From assembly GCF_000378465.1 (NCBI RefSeq), contig NZ_KB899911.1, forward strand, positions 212,203-276,202: DNA of 64,000 bases. The letters run 5' to 3'. The first letter of the stretch is position 1. Every line of letters starts with the position of its first letter. Position numbers and translations under genes: made by a program. Source of the stretch: Elioraea tepidiphila DSM 17972 (GTDB lineage: Bacteria; Pseudomonadota; Alphaproteobacteria; Acetobacterales; Acetobacteraceae). Shown here in pieces: positions 20,538 through 27,969 of this stretch. A model generated the notes under the pieces. The model saw only the letters and a program-made list of their open reading frames with translations. It did not search any database and was not told where the DNA came from.

Positions 20538-20819
20538 CTACGGTATCAGCAGCCCGCCATTCACCTCGATCACCTGGCCGGTGACGTAGCCGCTCATCGC
20601 CGCTGAGCAGAGGAACAGGAAGGCGCCGACGCACTCCTCGGCGGTGCCGACGCGACGCATCGGGATCTGCGCGACCGCGCGCGCCTCGGCCTCGCCCGTG
20701 CGGTAGTGCACGGCCACGCGCGCGCCGCTCGCCCCGAGCCCGCGTGCGACCGCCGCGCCGATGCCGCGGCTCGATCCGGTGACGAGGCAGGCCTTGCCGG
20801 CAAGATCGCTGATGCGCAT
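20538..20819 (-). pseudogene. Internally deleted short-chain dehydrogenase
   Basis: An open 93-codon frame joins the two ends of an SDR. The start [28 protein letters not shown] is the Rossmann TGxxxGIG motif, and the end [16 protein letters not shown]...[16 protein letters not shown] is the usual SDR C-terminus. SDRs are about 250 residues; roughly 150, including NAG, the catalytic Ser and YxxxK, are missing between [16 protein letters not shown] and QIPMRRVG. The junction is in frame, so the remnant could still be translated, but it cannot be a normal dehydrogenase. Confidence 0.82.
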
Positions 20820-20906
20820 GGGGTGTCCTTCCCGCTCCGCGGTCGGCATGACCGATCGCGCGCGGTGCGGCAAGCGGGCAGGGAGCGCTTCCTCTTGCCG
20901 TCGGCC

Positions 20907-20950
20907 TGCGCCAATTGGCTGAAAAGTGTCGCTTGACGCCATTTGGCGCA
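20907..20950. promoter_or_regulatory. Operator of the RES/Xre module (13-nt inverted repeats)
   Basis: TGCGCCAATTGGC (20907-20919) and GCCATTTGGCGCA (20938-20950) are reverse complements with one mismatch, 18 nt apart. The right arm overlaps the end of the -35 hexamer TTGACG and the promoter spacer, so a dimer or tetramer of the antitoxin bound here would shut off the operon. Autorepression by Xre-type antitoxins is the known rule for RES modules. Confidence 0.62.
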
Positions 20951-20961
20951 GACCCCATAGT
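20933..20961 (+). promoter_or_regulatory. Promoter of the RES/Xre operon
   Basis: TTGACG (20933-20938), a 17-nt spacer and CATAGT (20956-20961) form a good sigma-70-type promoter. Transcription would begin near 20967, at or after the ATG at 20966, which supports the downstream GTG at 20984 with its AGGAGA Shine-Dalgarno as the antitoxin start. Confidence 0.62.
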
Positions 20962-20983
20962 GTCCATGAGAGGAGACCTCTCC

Positions 20984-21397
20984 GTGGCAGCGACCCCACA
21001 CGCGCTGGCGCCGGCGGCCTCGCCAGGCGCCGAGATCACCGCCGAGGAGGCCAGAGCCATGCTGCGCGCCTGCCTCGCCCTGTTCGACCGCTGGGGCCTG
21101 AGCGCGGGCGAGGCGCGGCGGCTGCTCGGTGAGCCGTCGCCCCGCACTTATCAGCGCTGGCGCAGCGGCGAGGTCGCGTCCGTTCCGCACGACACCGTCT
21201 TCCGCCTCGGCACGCTGCTCGGCATCCACAAGGCGCTGCGCTTCATGTTCGCCTCGCCCGCGCAGGGCTATGCCTGGGTGCGCCGGCCGAACGCCGCGTT
21301 CGGCGGACGGAGCGCGCTCGATCGGATGCTGCAAGGCGCGCCGACCGATCTCGCCGCGGTGCGCGCCTATCTCGACGCCGAGCGCGCCGGCTGGTGA
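20984..21397 (+). CDS. Xre/MbcA/ParS-family antitoxin
   Basis: Antitoxin of a RES-Xre pair, 137 residues from GTG 20984 (AGGAGA 7 nt upstream). The N-terminal helices ([23 protein letters not shown]) precede the HTH-like [21 protein letters not shown], followed by [20 protein letters not shown] and the C-terminal MbcA/ParS toxin-binding region with a late [13 protein letters not shown], where G-x-S-A/P-L-x-x-M is the family signature. It overlaps the toxin by 4 nt (GTGA). Its role is to neutralise the RES toxin and repress the operon through the inverted repeat upstream. Confidence 0.9.
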   Translation: MAATPHALAPAASPGAEITAEEARAMLRACLALFDRWGLSAGEARRLLGEPSPRTYQRWRSGEVASVPHDTVFRLGTLLGIHKALRFMFASPAQGYAWVRRPNAAFGGRSALDRMLQGAPTDLAAVRAYLDAERAGW

Positions 21398-22074
21398 GGC
21401 TGCGCCGCGTCCGTTGGCGAGTGTCGCACCGGATCATCCGCACGATCTATCCGCCGATCGACATCTTCGAGGACATCGCCGATCCGGCCGACTGGGAGCT
21501 GCTCGTTGCGGCCGAGGCGAAGCTCAATCCGCGCATCCGCGACCAGGTCGGCAATCTCGCGCTCGTGCCGGTCGCGCGGCGCGTCGCCGGCCCCACGGCC
21601 TCGATCGTGATGGGCGCGTTCACGCATGTCTCGCGCGATCGCCCGGGCCGCTTCTCCGACGGCAGCTACGGCGTGTGGTCTTGCGGCGACCGGTTCGAGG
21701 TGGCGCTGGCCGAAACCGCGCATCATTTCGAGCGCTTCATGCGCGCGACCAACGAGCCGGCCGGCGAGGCCGACTACCGCGAGCTCGTCGCCGCCGTGCA
21801 GGGGCGGGTGGCGGACGGGGCCGATCCCGCCCTGCTCGCACCGGACGACTGGCGCCCGGGGCAGGCGTTCGGCAAGCAGGTGCGTGAAGGCGGCGGCGAC
21901 GGCGTGCTCTATCCGAGCGTGCGCTACCCCGCCGGCAAGGCGCTCGCGCTGTTCTGGCCCGACTGCATCACCCTGCCCGTGACCCAGGCGCGCCAGTTCC
22001 GCTATTCGTGGGACGGGGCGCGGATGCACCGCTACCTGGTGCATGGCACGCGCGAGTGGGTTGCGTATCCGTGA
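21394..22074 (+). CDS. RES-domain toxin
   Basis: 226-residue RES-domain protein. Characterised RES toxins consume NAD+ (NAD phosphorylase or ADP-ribosyl transfer) and stop growth. The domain appears as VSHRIIRTIYPP near residue 10 (Arg, Tyr), FSDGSYGVWSCGDRFEVALAETAHHFERFM (the R/G...A..E core with catalytic Glu), and YPSVRYPAGKALALFWPD near the C-terminus (Ser). GTG start inside the antitoxin stop indicates coupled translation. The module is complete and intact, next to a deleted SDR and low-GC DNA, consistent with an acquired locus. Confidence 0.9.
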   Translation: MRLRRVRWRVSHRIIRTIYPPIDIFEDIADPADWELLVAAEAKLNPRIRDQVGNLALVPVARRVAGPTASIVMGAFTHVSRDRPGRFSDGSYGVWSCGDRFEVALAETAHHFERFMRATNEPAGEADYRELVAAVQGRVADGADPALLAPDDWRPGQAFGKQVREGGGDGVLYPSVRYPAGKALALFWPDCITLPVTQARQFRYSWDGARMHRYLVHGTREWVAYP

Positions 22075-22108
22075 GTGGACCGACCGATCCGCAGTGAACG
22101 CCGGAGAG

Positions 22109-22402
22109 CTATCGCGGTAAGTACTGCCGTCGTCCGCTCTGCGTGTAGTAGTAAAGCCCGCCCCGCGGGCCGACACAGGGATTGCTTCGCGTGCACGATC
22201 CGCCCGTCGATGGTGCGGGTGCGGGTGCGGGTTGGGCAGCACGTGGTGCTGGCCGCTGAGTCTGCGCCCGATCATAGCATTCCAGCCGCGCGGCGGGATT
22301 GGCGATAGACGCGCAATCAGAGAATTGCGCAGCGCCGAGCGACGGCCAAAAGGCAACCGCGAGCATCGCGCCAAGGAAGCGGCATGGGCCTGAATTGACC
22401 AT
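22109..22402 (-). CDS. Small secreted protein with C-terminal GPRGGxYYxxxSG motif
   Basis: 97-residue protein not recognised as a named family. Residues 1-25 form a signal peptide ending GAAQ. The mature part starts FSDCASIANPAARLECYDRA, a C...RLxCYD pattern seen in several small exported proteins, has a Pro/Ala linker (about 50-65), and ends CVGPRGGLYYYTQSGRRQYLPR, which resembles the basic-adaptor repeat GxRGGxYYxxxSGxKxY. Four cysteines suggest two disulfides. Just upstream on its strand is an AT-rich GATAATATT that could be a -10, so close to the ATG (about 9 nt) that the message would be nearly leaderless. Local GC is lower than in neighbours. Confidence 0.68.
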   Translation of the reverse strand: MVNSGPCRFLGAMLAVAFWPSLGAAQFSDCASIANPAARLECYDRAQTQRPAPRAAQPAPAPAPSTGGSCTRSNPCVGPRGGLYYYTQSGRRQYLPR

Positions 22403-22530
22403 GAGAGAATATTATCACAAAGACACAAAGAGTCCATACCGACGGAGGCACCGCTATCCTGAAATCGCCGGTATCGGCGCTGGCGGTGTTCGGACACGAC
22501 ATCGAAATGGCTACGCGCGTATGGTGCTGC

Positions 22531-24027
22531 TTATGCAGATGGATCCGCCGGCCCGCCATAGGGATAGAAGTCGCACAGGGTGAGGTTGCGGTAGGGCAGC
22601 GCCTCCAGCCGCACCGTGCCGAGGAAGGGCTCGTCCGGTTCGACCAGCAGGATGGTCGGCGCGAAGCCGCTGTCGTCGAAGCCGCGGCGGAAATGCACGC
22701 GCGACTTGATCGCGATCACGTCGTAGTCGGCCGCCGAAAGCCCGAGCGCCCAGAGCTCCTCCGGGTGCGTGATCTGCACCAGGAACGGGCTGAGCACGAC
22801 CACGTTGCCCTCGCCGAACGCGATCGAGAGCCAGGTCTGCCCGCGCCCCTGCGCGCGCTTCGTGCTGGCATCCGCGATCGCCAGCACGCGCCCGGTGACG
22901 CGTACAGGCTCGCCGGCGGACGGATCGACGCGGCCGCCGATCTCCATGTCGAACGGATCGCCGGGTTTCGCGCCGCGCGCCGTCAGCGCCTCGATCGCCT
23001 GCGGGGCCGCGATGGTCGCGACCAGGGTGCGCGACAATCCCTGGGCGATGATCTCGCGCAGCAGCCAGGTGGCGTAGCCGGAACGGTCGCTGTGATCGGC
23101 GAGCACCACCGGCGCGCGGCCCTCCGCCACCGCCTGCCGCGCGAGCGCCACGCCCGCAGGGATGCGGTGCACCGTGGTGCTGCCGAGCAGCGCCTCGCGC
23201 CTCCGCCAGATCCACTGCGCCATGTCGCGCGCGACGCGCTCGGCGAGGGCGGGATCGTCGTTGGTGAGCACCTGGATCGCCATGCCGGCATCGGGCACGT
23301 CGGCCCAGGGGAACCCGAAGAACACGTTGACGAACAGGTCGGGCTCGCGCGCCTCCCAGACCAGCGCGCGCTGCACGAGATCGGACCAGGGGGAGGCTCC
23401 GGTCCATTGCAGCACGGTGGGCGAGAGGATCGGCACCTTGCGCGTGACATGGGCGGGGCGGAACGAACCGCGGATCGCGCGCACCAGCATCCGTGCGGCG
23501 CGCTCGCCTTGCAGGTGCATGTCGTAGTGCGGGAAGTACTTCACGCAGAACGCCATGTCGGCGTGGCGGAGGAACGCCTCGTCCTCGTTGCCGTGCGGAT
23601 CGAAGGTGCCGACGATGCGCGCGGACGGTCCCAGCACCGCGCGCACGCGCCGCGCGATCTCGGCCTCGGGCCGCGGCACGCCGCGCACCGCCATCGCGCC
23701 GTGCAGCGCGAGATACGCGCCGTCGAACGGTCCCTGCGCGCGCAACTGTTCGATCATCCGGCCGAGGAAGGTCTCGAACGCCTCGGTCGTGATCCAGCCC
23801 GAACCGGTGCCGGTCTTCGGCCAGAGGGGCGATTCGATGCCGACCAGCTCGACGCCGTCGAACTCGCGCGCGACCTGCACGAACCCGCCCATGTAGCCCT
23901 TGGGGTCGGAGCCGAGCAGCGCCTCGCCGGCCGCGGGCGAGCCGGGATAGAGGAAATCGTCCAGCGTGGTGTCGTTCGGCAGGAACGTCACCGTCTCGTG
24001 GCTGAACTGGAGCACGGCGATGCGCAT
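22531..24027 (-). CDS. Second M81-family metallopeptidase (MlrC-like)
   Basis: 498-residue MlrC-family protein (MRIAVLQFSHETVTFLPNDTT). Family segments: YLALHGAMAV near residue 145, VGTFDPHGNED, KYFPHYDMHLQGER and ADHSDRSGYATW; together they provide the His/Asp residues expected for the zinc site. It is distinct from the copy at 16642 (little similarity beyond motifs), so it is not a recent duplication. A RidA-like gene lies 36 nt upstream on the same strand, forming a two-gene unit. Substrate unknown; hydrolysis of a small peptide or amide is likely. Confidence 0.9.
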   Translation of the reverse strand: MRIAVLQFSHETVTFLPNDTTLDDFLYPGSPAAGEALLGSDPKGYMGGFVQVAREFDGVELVGIESPLWPKTGTGSGWITTEAFETFLGRMIEQLRAQGPFDGAYLALHGAMAVRGVPRPEAEIARRVRAVLGPSARIVGTFDPHGNEDEAFLRHADMAFCVKYFPHYDMHLQGERAARMLVRAIRGSFRPAHVTRKVPILSPTVLQWTGASPWSDLVQRALVWEAREPDLFVNVFFGFPWADVPDAGMAIQVLTNDDPALAERVARDMAQWIWRRREALLGSTTVHRIPAGVALARQAVAEGRAPVVLADHSDRSGYATWLLREIIAQGLSRTLVATIAAPQAIEALTARGAKPGDPFDMEIGGRVDPSAGEPVRVTGRVLAIADASTKRAQGRGQTWLSIAFGEGNVVVLSPFLVQITHPEELWALGLSAADYDVIAIKSRVHFRRGFDDSGFAPTILLVEPDEPFLGTVRLEALPYRNLTLCDFYPYGGPADPSA

Positions 24028-24063
24028 CGCAACCTCGGCAGGGGTGAAACGGGCAGGCGCGGG

Positions 24064-24819
24064 TCAGACGACGATCGTGCGCGCCGGGCCCATCACGTCC
24101 ATCTCGTACTCGAGCCCCACCACCGGCGGGCGCGCGTAGTGCCACACCACGCCTGGGCGCAGCGCGCCGCGCGGGCCGAAACAGAGGCCGAGCAGGTGGC
24201 CGATGTCGAGCACCGTGTAGATCTGCGCGTACACCGCATCGGCCCAGGTGAGGCCGAGCGCGGCCATCCGCTGCTCCATCGTGCCGAGCACGAACTCGAC
24301 CTTCTCGCGCAGCGCTTCCGGATGCGTCTCGCCGTACCGCACGGTGCGCTCACGGTACGAGCCCGCGCCCTCGGCCGCCTCGCCGCCGCCGGCGATCACG
24401 AAGCTCGGACGCGTCGCGGGCCCGCGCGCGGGCACGGTGTAGGAGAAGGCGAACATCACCGGCTCGGCGGGCGCGTCGTAGAGCGGGCAGACATTGGTGC
24501 GCGCGACCGGGTTGACGCCGTCCTTGTAGATGCCCCAGCGCTCCAGCGTCTGCACATAGACGCGGTTGAACTCGGTGAAGCCGGCATCGGTGAAGGGCGC
24601 GGGCGAGCGCAGCTCGCAGGCGGCAAAGGCGGTGCTCGGCCTGCCGATCGCCGCGAGATGGCGCTCGACGAACCCGTAGGCCTGCGCGAGCGGCAGGGGC
24701 GTGTGCAGGCAGGCGCGCTCGACCTCGAACCCGTCCAGCGCCGCGATCCCGGCCGAGTACTGGAACACCGAGGGGATGTAGCGATAGCCGCCCGCCTCGA
24801 AACGAACCGCATCCTTCAT
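24064..24819 (-). CDS. RidA/CnbZ-like putative deaminase
   Basis: 251 residues from ATG 24819, placed 9 nt after AGGAGG; a GTG 9 nt earlier would be too close. The C-terminal half (KVEFVLGTMEQRMAALGLTWADAVYAQIYTV) has the order of a RidA/YjgF subunit, and the segment FTEFNRVYVQTLERWG with ARTNVCPLYD resembles a second one, so it may be a two-domain RidA-like protein. The closest match I can recall is the 2-aminomuconate-type deaminase CnbZ, but this is from memory of sequence style. It is co-transcribed with the M81 peptidase, hinting at breakdown of an amine- or amide-containing compound. Confidence 0.55.
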   Translation of the reverse strand: MKDAVRFEAGGYRYIPSVFQYSAGIAALDGFEVERACLHTPLPLAQAYGFVERHLAAIGRPSTAFAACELRSPAPFTDAGFTEFNRVYVQTLERWGIYKDGVNPVARTNVCPLYDAPAEPVMFAFSYTVPARGPATRPSFVIAGGGEAAEGAGSYRERTVRYGETHPEALREKVEFVLGTMEQRMAALGLTWADAVYAQIYTVLDIGHLLGLCFGPRGALRPGVVWHYARPPVVGLEYEMDVMGPARTIVV

Positions 24820-25000
24820 GAGCAGCACCTCCTCGGCCTTTGCGCGATCCTAGGGTTCGGCGGCACGGGCGGCAATCCGGGGCGGTCGCGTGATCCGCCT
24901 CACCACGCGCGCAACGGCGCGCCCATAAGCTGGGCATGTCGCAAGGGCAGGCGGTACCCGCACCGCATCGGCGCACCGGACACATCGGAGGAGCAGCACG

Positions 25001-25843
25001 ATGAGCGATCCCGGGCAGAACGGCACGAGCTGGGGTTCGCGCCTCGTCGGCGGGATCCAGGTGATCGGCGGGGGGCTGGAGATCGCGCTCGGCGTCGGCG
25101 GCATCGTGCTGCCGGAACCCGCCACCACCGTGGGGGGCGTGATCCTGGTCGCGCATGGCGCCGATACGGTGGTCGCCGGGTTCCGCACCCTGTGGCACGG
25201 CGAGGTGCAGCACAGCTACACGCAACAGCTCGGCACCGCGGCGGCGCTTGGTCTCGGCGCCTCGCCGCAGACCGCGCGCGGCATCGGCACGGCGGTGGAC
25301 ATCGCGGCCGGCGTCGGGCCGGGGATGGCGATCGGGGTCTCCCGCCGGCTGGCGATCGCCGGGGCCGAGCAGGCGACGGAGCGCGTGGCCGTCGCCTATC
25401 TGCATCGCAGCGCCCTGCAGATGGGGCACAACGCGGTCGGCGTGACCGCGGGCGGCAGGACGGCGTGGGTGCATTTCGCCGGCACCTCGCCCGGGCGTGT
25501 CGTGCCGCTGTTCGGCGGACCCGGGAACGGCTACATCCTCACCGAGCTTGCCGTGACGACGCAGCAGGCGACCCGTGCCTCGACCGCCTTGCAGACGCTG
25601 CGCGCCGGCGCGCCCCAGACCTGGGGTCTGTTCGGGCCGAACTGCACGACCGTGGCGACGCGCGTGCTCCAGGAGGCCGGCGTCGTGGTTCCCGCCTGGT
25701 CGCGCACGCCCTATCTGTTGCATCTGGGCGTCAACTACGGGGCGGAGATCACGGTCGTTGCCGGCACCGCCGCGACGACCATGCCGGTGCTGCTTGCGCC
25801 GCAGGGCGCGCCGCGGCCGGTGATCGTGGCGCCACCACGCTAG
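25001..25843 (+). CDS. Unrecognised protein with permuted NlpC/LRAT-like C-terminal domain; possible effector
   Basis: 280 residues. Residues 15-60 and 95-120 are glycine-rich hydrophobic segments (VGGIQVIGGGLEIALGVGG), a pattern common in the pre-toxin region of polymorphic toxins and in membrane-inserting parts of secreted proteins. The C-terminal half has MGHNAVGVTAGG (H143), a following strand with H158, and FGPNCTTVATRVLQEAG (C215). An early His in a G-H-x-x-V strand plus a late N-C at a helix start is the arrangement of permuted papain-like LRAT/NlpC enzymes. No signal peptide is visible. It is followed 12 nt later by a small acidic protein, as in effector-immunity pairs. Function is inferred from architecture only. 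Confidence 0.6.
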   Translation: MSDPGQNGTSWGSRLVGGIQVIGGGLEIALGVGGIVLPEPATTVGGVILVAHGADTVVAGFRTLWHGEVQHSYTQQLGTAAALGLGASPQTARGIGTAVDIAAGVGPGMAIGVSRRLAIAGAEQATERVAVAYLHRSALQMGHNAVGVTAGGRTAWVHFAGTSPGRVVPLFGGPGNGYILTELAVTTQQATRASTALQTLRAGAPQTWGLFGPNCTTVATRVLQEAGVVVPAWSRTPYLLHLGVNYGAEITVVAGTAATTMPVLLAPQGAPRPVIVAPPR

Positions 25844-25854
25844 ACGAGGGCGAG

Positions 25855-26280
25855 ATGGGGCTGGTGGTCGGCGAGTGGCGGTTTCCGTCCGGGACAGCGC
25901 CCGGGGTCGCGGCGATCGCCGAGGCGCTGGCGCGCGCCACCGGGCTGGAGGTTCGACGGGAGGGGCCTGGCGAGGACGGTGCGCTGCGCGTGCCGGCGCT
26001 GCGGGAGCGGCTGTTCGACTGGCGCATCGACGATGCATTGGTGACGGTGCATGGCTTCGTCCCGGCGCATCCGTATCTGTGGGAGATGCTCGACGCGGTG
26101 ATGGCCTCGCTCGGCGGGCGCGTCGGCGAGGCCGTCCATCTCTGGCGCCCCGATCCGGCGCATGCGGCGCTGCGCCGACCCTGGCAGGCATTGACACCCG
26201 CCGAGCGCGTCATCCTGCGGATGCCGACCGTTGGCGCGTGGCGGCCGCTGGATCGTCTGCTGGCCCGGAAGGCGTCCTGA
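25855..26280 (+). CDS. Hypothetical small protein, possible partner/immunity of the upstream gene
   Basis: 141-residue soluble protein (MGLVVGEWRFPSGTAPG) from ATG 25855, with AGGG upstream and a 12-nt gap from the preceding gene, so the two are probably one transcript. No family is recognised. It has a predicted alpha/beta composition, including EALARATGLEVRREG and FVPAHPYLWEMLDAVMASLGG, and no membrane helix or signal. The same frame is open far upstream but antisense to real genes, so that part is not coding. Genomic position fits an immunity protein or chaperone; a stand-alone role cannot be excluded. Confidence 0.6.
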   Translation: MGLVVGEWRFPSGTAPGVAAIAEALARATGLEVRREGPGEDGALRVPALRERLFDWRIDDALVTVHGFVPAHPYLWEMLDAVMASLGGRVGEAVHLWRPDPAHAALRRPWQALTPAERVILRMPTVGAWRPLDRLLARKAS

Positions 26281-26287
26281 GCGGCCG

Positions 26288-27802
26288 CTACGCCACCTCG
26301 CGCACGCCGCGCGCCCGCCACGTCAGCGCCTCGGCGACGTGCAGCCGCTTCACGGTCTCGCTGCCCGCGAGATCCGCCAGCGTCCGCGCCACGCGCAGCG
26401 TGCGTGCGAAGCCGCGCGTCGAGAGCCGGAGCCGCACGGCGGCCTGCTCGGCGAGGGCGAGCGCCTCGGCTTCGGCGTTCAGCGTCGTGCGCAGCACCTC
26501 GCCGTCCGCTTCGGCGTTGCTCGCGGGGCCGTCGGCGCCGTAGCGCGCCCGCTGCCGTGTCCGCGCCTCCGCCACGCGCGCCGCCACCGCAGCCGAGGCC
26601 TCGCCCGGCCGCACGCGCGTGAGTTCCGCGGGCGCGATCGGCTGCACCTCGACGAACAGGTCGATGCGGTCCAGCAAGGGACCGGACAGCCGCCCCTGGT
26701 ACTCCTCGCCGCAGCGCGGGGCCTTGGCGCATTCGCGCGCCGGGTCGCCGAGATGGCCGCAGCGGCACGGGTTCATCGCCGCGACGAGCTGGAACCGTGC
26801 CGGATACGTCACATGCGCCGAGGCGCGCGCCACCGTGGTCCGCCCCGTCTCCAGCGGCTGGCGCAGCGCCTCGAGCGTCTGGCGCGGGAACTCGGGCAGC
26901 TCGTCGAGGAACAGCACGCCGCGATGGGCGAGGCTGATCTCGCCCGGCCGCGCGCGATGCCCGCCGCCGGTCAGCGCGGCCTGGCTCGCCGAATGGTGCG
27001 GGTCGCGGAAGGGAGGGCGCGTGACCAGCCGCCCGTCGCGCAGCATGCCGGCGACGGAATGGATCATGCTGACCTCCAGCGCCTCCGCCGGCGCGAGGTC
27101 GGGCAAGAGGCCGGGCAGGCGCGCGGCCAGCATCGACTTCCCGGCACCGGGCGGGCCGATCAGGATCAGGTTGTGCCCCCCCGCGGCCGCCACCTCGAGC
27201 GCGCGCTTCGCGGTCTCCTGGCCCTTCACGTCGAGCAGGTCGAGCCCGGGCGGCGCGGGCGGCAGGGCAGGGGGGTCGGGCGGGCCGATGATCTGGTCGC
27301 CGCGGAAATGGTTGATCAGGTGCAGGAGCGACTCGGCCGGCAGCACGCGCGCATCGCCGGCCCAGGCGGCCTCGGCGCCCTGGCTCGCCGGGCAGATCAG
27401 GCCAAGGCCGCGCGACGCGGCACCGATCGCCGCCGGCAGCACGCCGGCCACTGGGGCGAGCCGCCCGTCCAGACCGAGTTCCCCCAACGCCGCGTGTTCG
27501 GCGATGTCCTCGATCGGCACGATGCCCATGGCGGCGAGCAGCGCGAGCGCGATCGGCAGGTCGAAATGGCTCCCCTCCTTCTGGAGATCGGCCGGGGCGA
27601 GATTCACCAGGATGCGCTTGGGCGGCAGCGAGAGGCCGATCGAGGTCATCGCCGCGCGGACGCGCTCGCGGCTCTCGCCCACCGCCTTGTCCGGCAGTCC
27701 GACGACCGCGAAGGCCGGCAGCCCGGGTGCCACCTGCACCTGGATCTCCACCGGAACGGTCTCGATGCCCTGGAAGGCGAAGCTGGCGAGGCGGGCGAGC
27801 AT
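26288..27802 (-). CDS. comM: YifB/ComM Mg-chelatase-like AAA+ ATPase
   Basis: 504-residue AAA+ protein. Order: N-terminal Lon-like ChlI domain (MLARLASFAFQGIETVPVEI, VVGLPDKAVGESRERVRAA), AAA+ core with Walker A IGPPGAGKSMLA near residue 215 and Walker B GVLFLDELPEF, a zinc-binding NPCRCGHLGD...CAKAP insert, and a C-terminal Mg-chelatase lid (RLSTRGFARTLRVARTLADL). ComM is a hexameric helicase that drives branch migration during natural transformation and homologous recombination. ATG 27802 matches the family start; the open frame begins 17 codons earlier inside a palindromic repeat. dprA, another transformation gene, is in the same window at 43-44 kb. Confidence 0.93.
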   Translation of the reverse strand: MLARLASFAFQGIETVPVEIQVQVAPGLPAFAVVGLPDKAVGESRERVRAAMTSIGLSLPPKRILVNLAPADLQKEGSHFDLPIALALLAAMGIVPIEDIAEHAALGELGLDGRLAPVAGVLPAAIGAASRGLGLICPASQGAEAAWAGDARVLPAESLLHLINHFRGDQIIGPPDPPALPPAPPGLDLLDVKGQETAKRALEVAAAGGHNLILIGPPGAGKSMLAARLPGLLPDLAPAEALEVSMIHSVAGMLRDGRLVTRPPFRDPHHSASQAALTGGGHRARPGEISLAHRGVLFLDELPEFPRQTLEALRQPLETGRTTVARASAHVTYPARFQLVAAMNPCRCGHLGDPARECAKAPRCGEEYQGRLSGPLLDRIDLFVEVQPIAPAELTRVRPGEASAAVAARVAEARTRQRARYGADGPASNAEADGEVLRTTLNAEAEALALAEQAAVRLRLSTRGFARTLRVARTLADLAGSETVKRLHVAEALTWRARGVREVA

Positions 27803-27815
27803 GCGCGGGCACCCT

Positions 27816-27907
27816 AGAGCCGTTTCCACATGAGTGGAAACGGCTCTGGTCATTCCCTGCGAGCATCTTCACGCACACGGCCGAGTCGAGCCGTGTGCGA
27901 TCTGCTC
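27816..27907. repeat. Compound palindromic element, copy 1
   Basis: Two tandem palindromes: AGAGCCGTTTCCAC (27816-27829) with its exact complement GTGGAAACGGCTCT (27834-27847) around ATGA; then GAGCA...CGCACACGGC (27872-27881), 8-nt loop, GCCGTGTGCG (27890-27899)...TGCTC, whose outer GAGCA/TGCTC arms also pair. The order, a G/C hairpin followed by TTCAC and GATCTGC, recurs inverted at 37854-37945. It lies between the stop of the 27970-28920 gene and comM, where it could also end transcription. Similar GAGCAT...ATGCTC palindromes occur in alphaproteobacterial intergenic regions. Confidence 0.72.
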
Positions 27908-27969
27908 TGGCCGCGCGCCCCGGCTGCCTCAACCGCGGTGCAAATGGCCCGGCACGCGGCGCGAGCGCG

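Noticed and set aside
20966..21397. Antitoxin start at ATG 20966
   Set aside because: It sits at the predicted transcription start; GTG 20984 has a proper AGGAGA site.
22486..26280. 1264-codon open frame on the plus strand
   Set aside because: It runs antisense through the M81 and RidA-like genes with low-complexity Arg/Ala/His protein; only its last 142 codons (from ATG 25855) look like a real gene.
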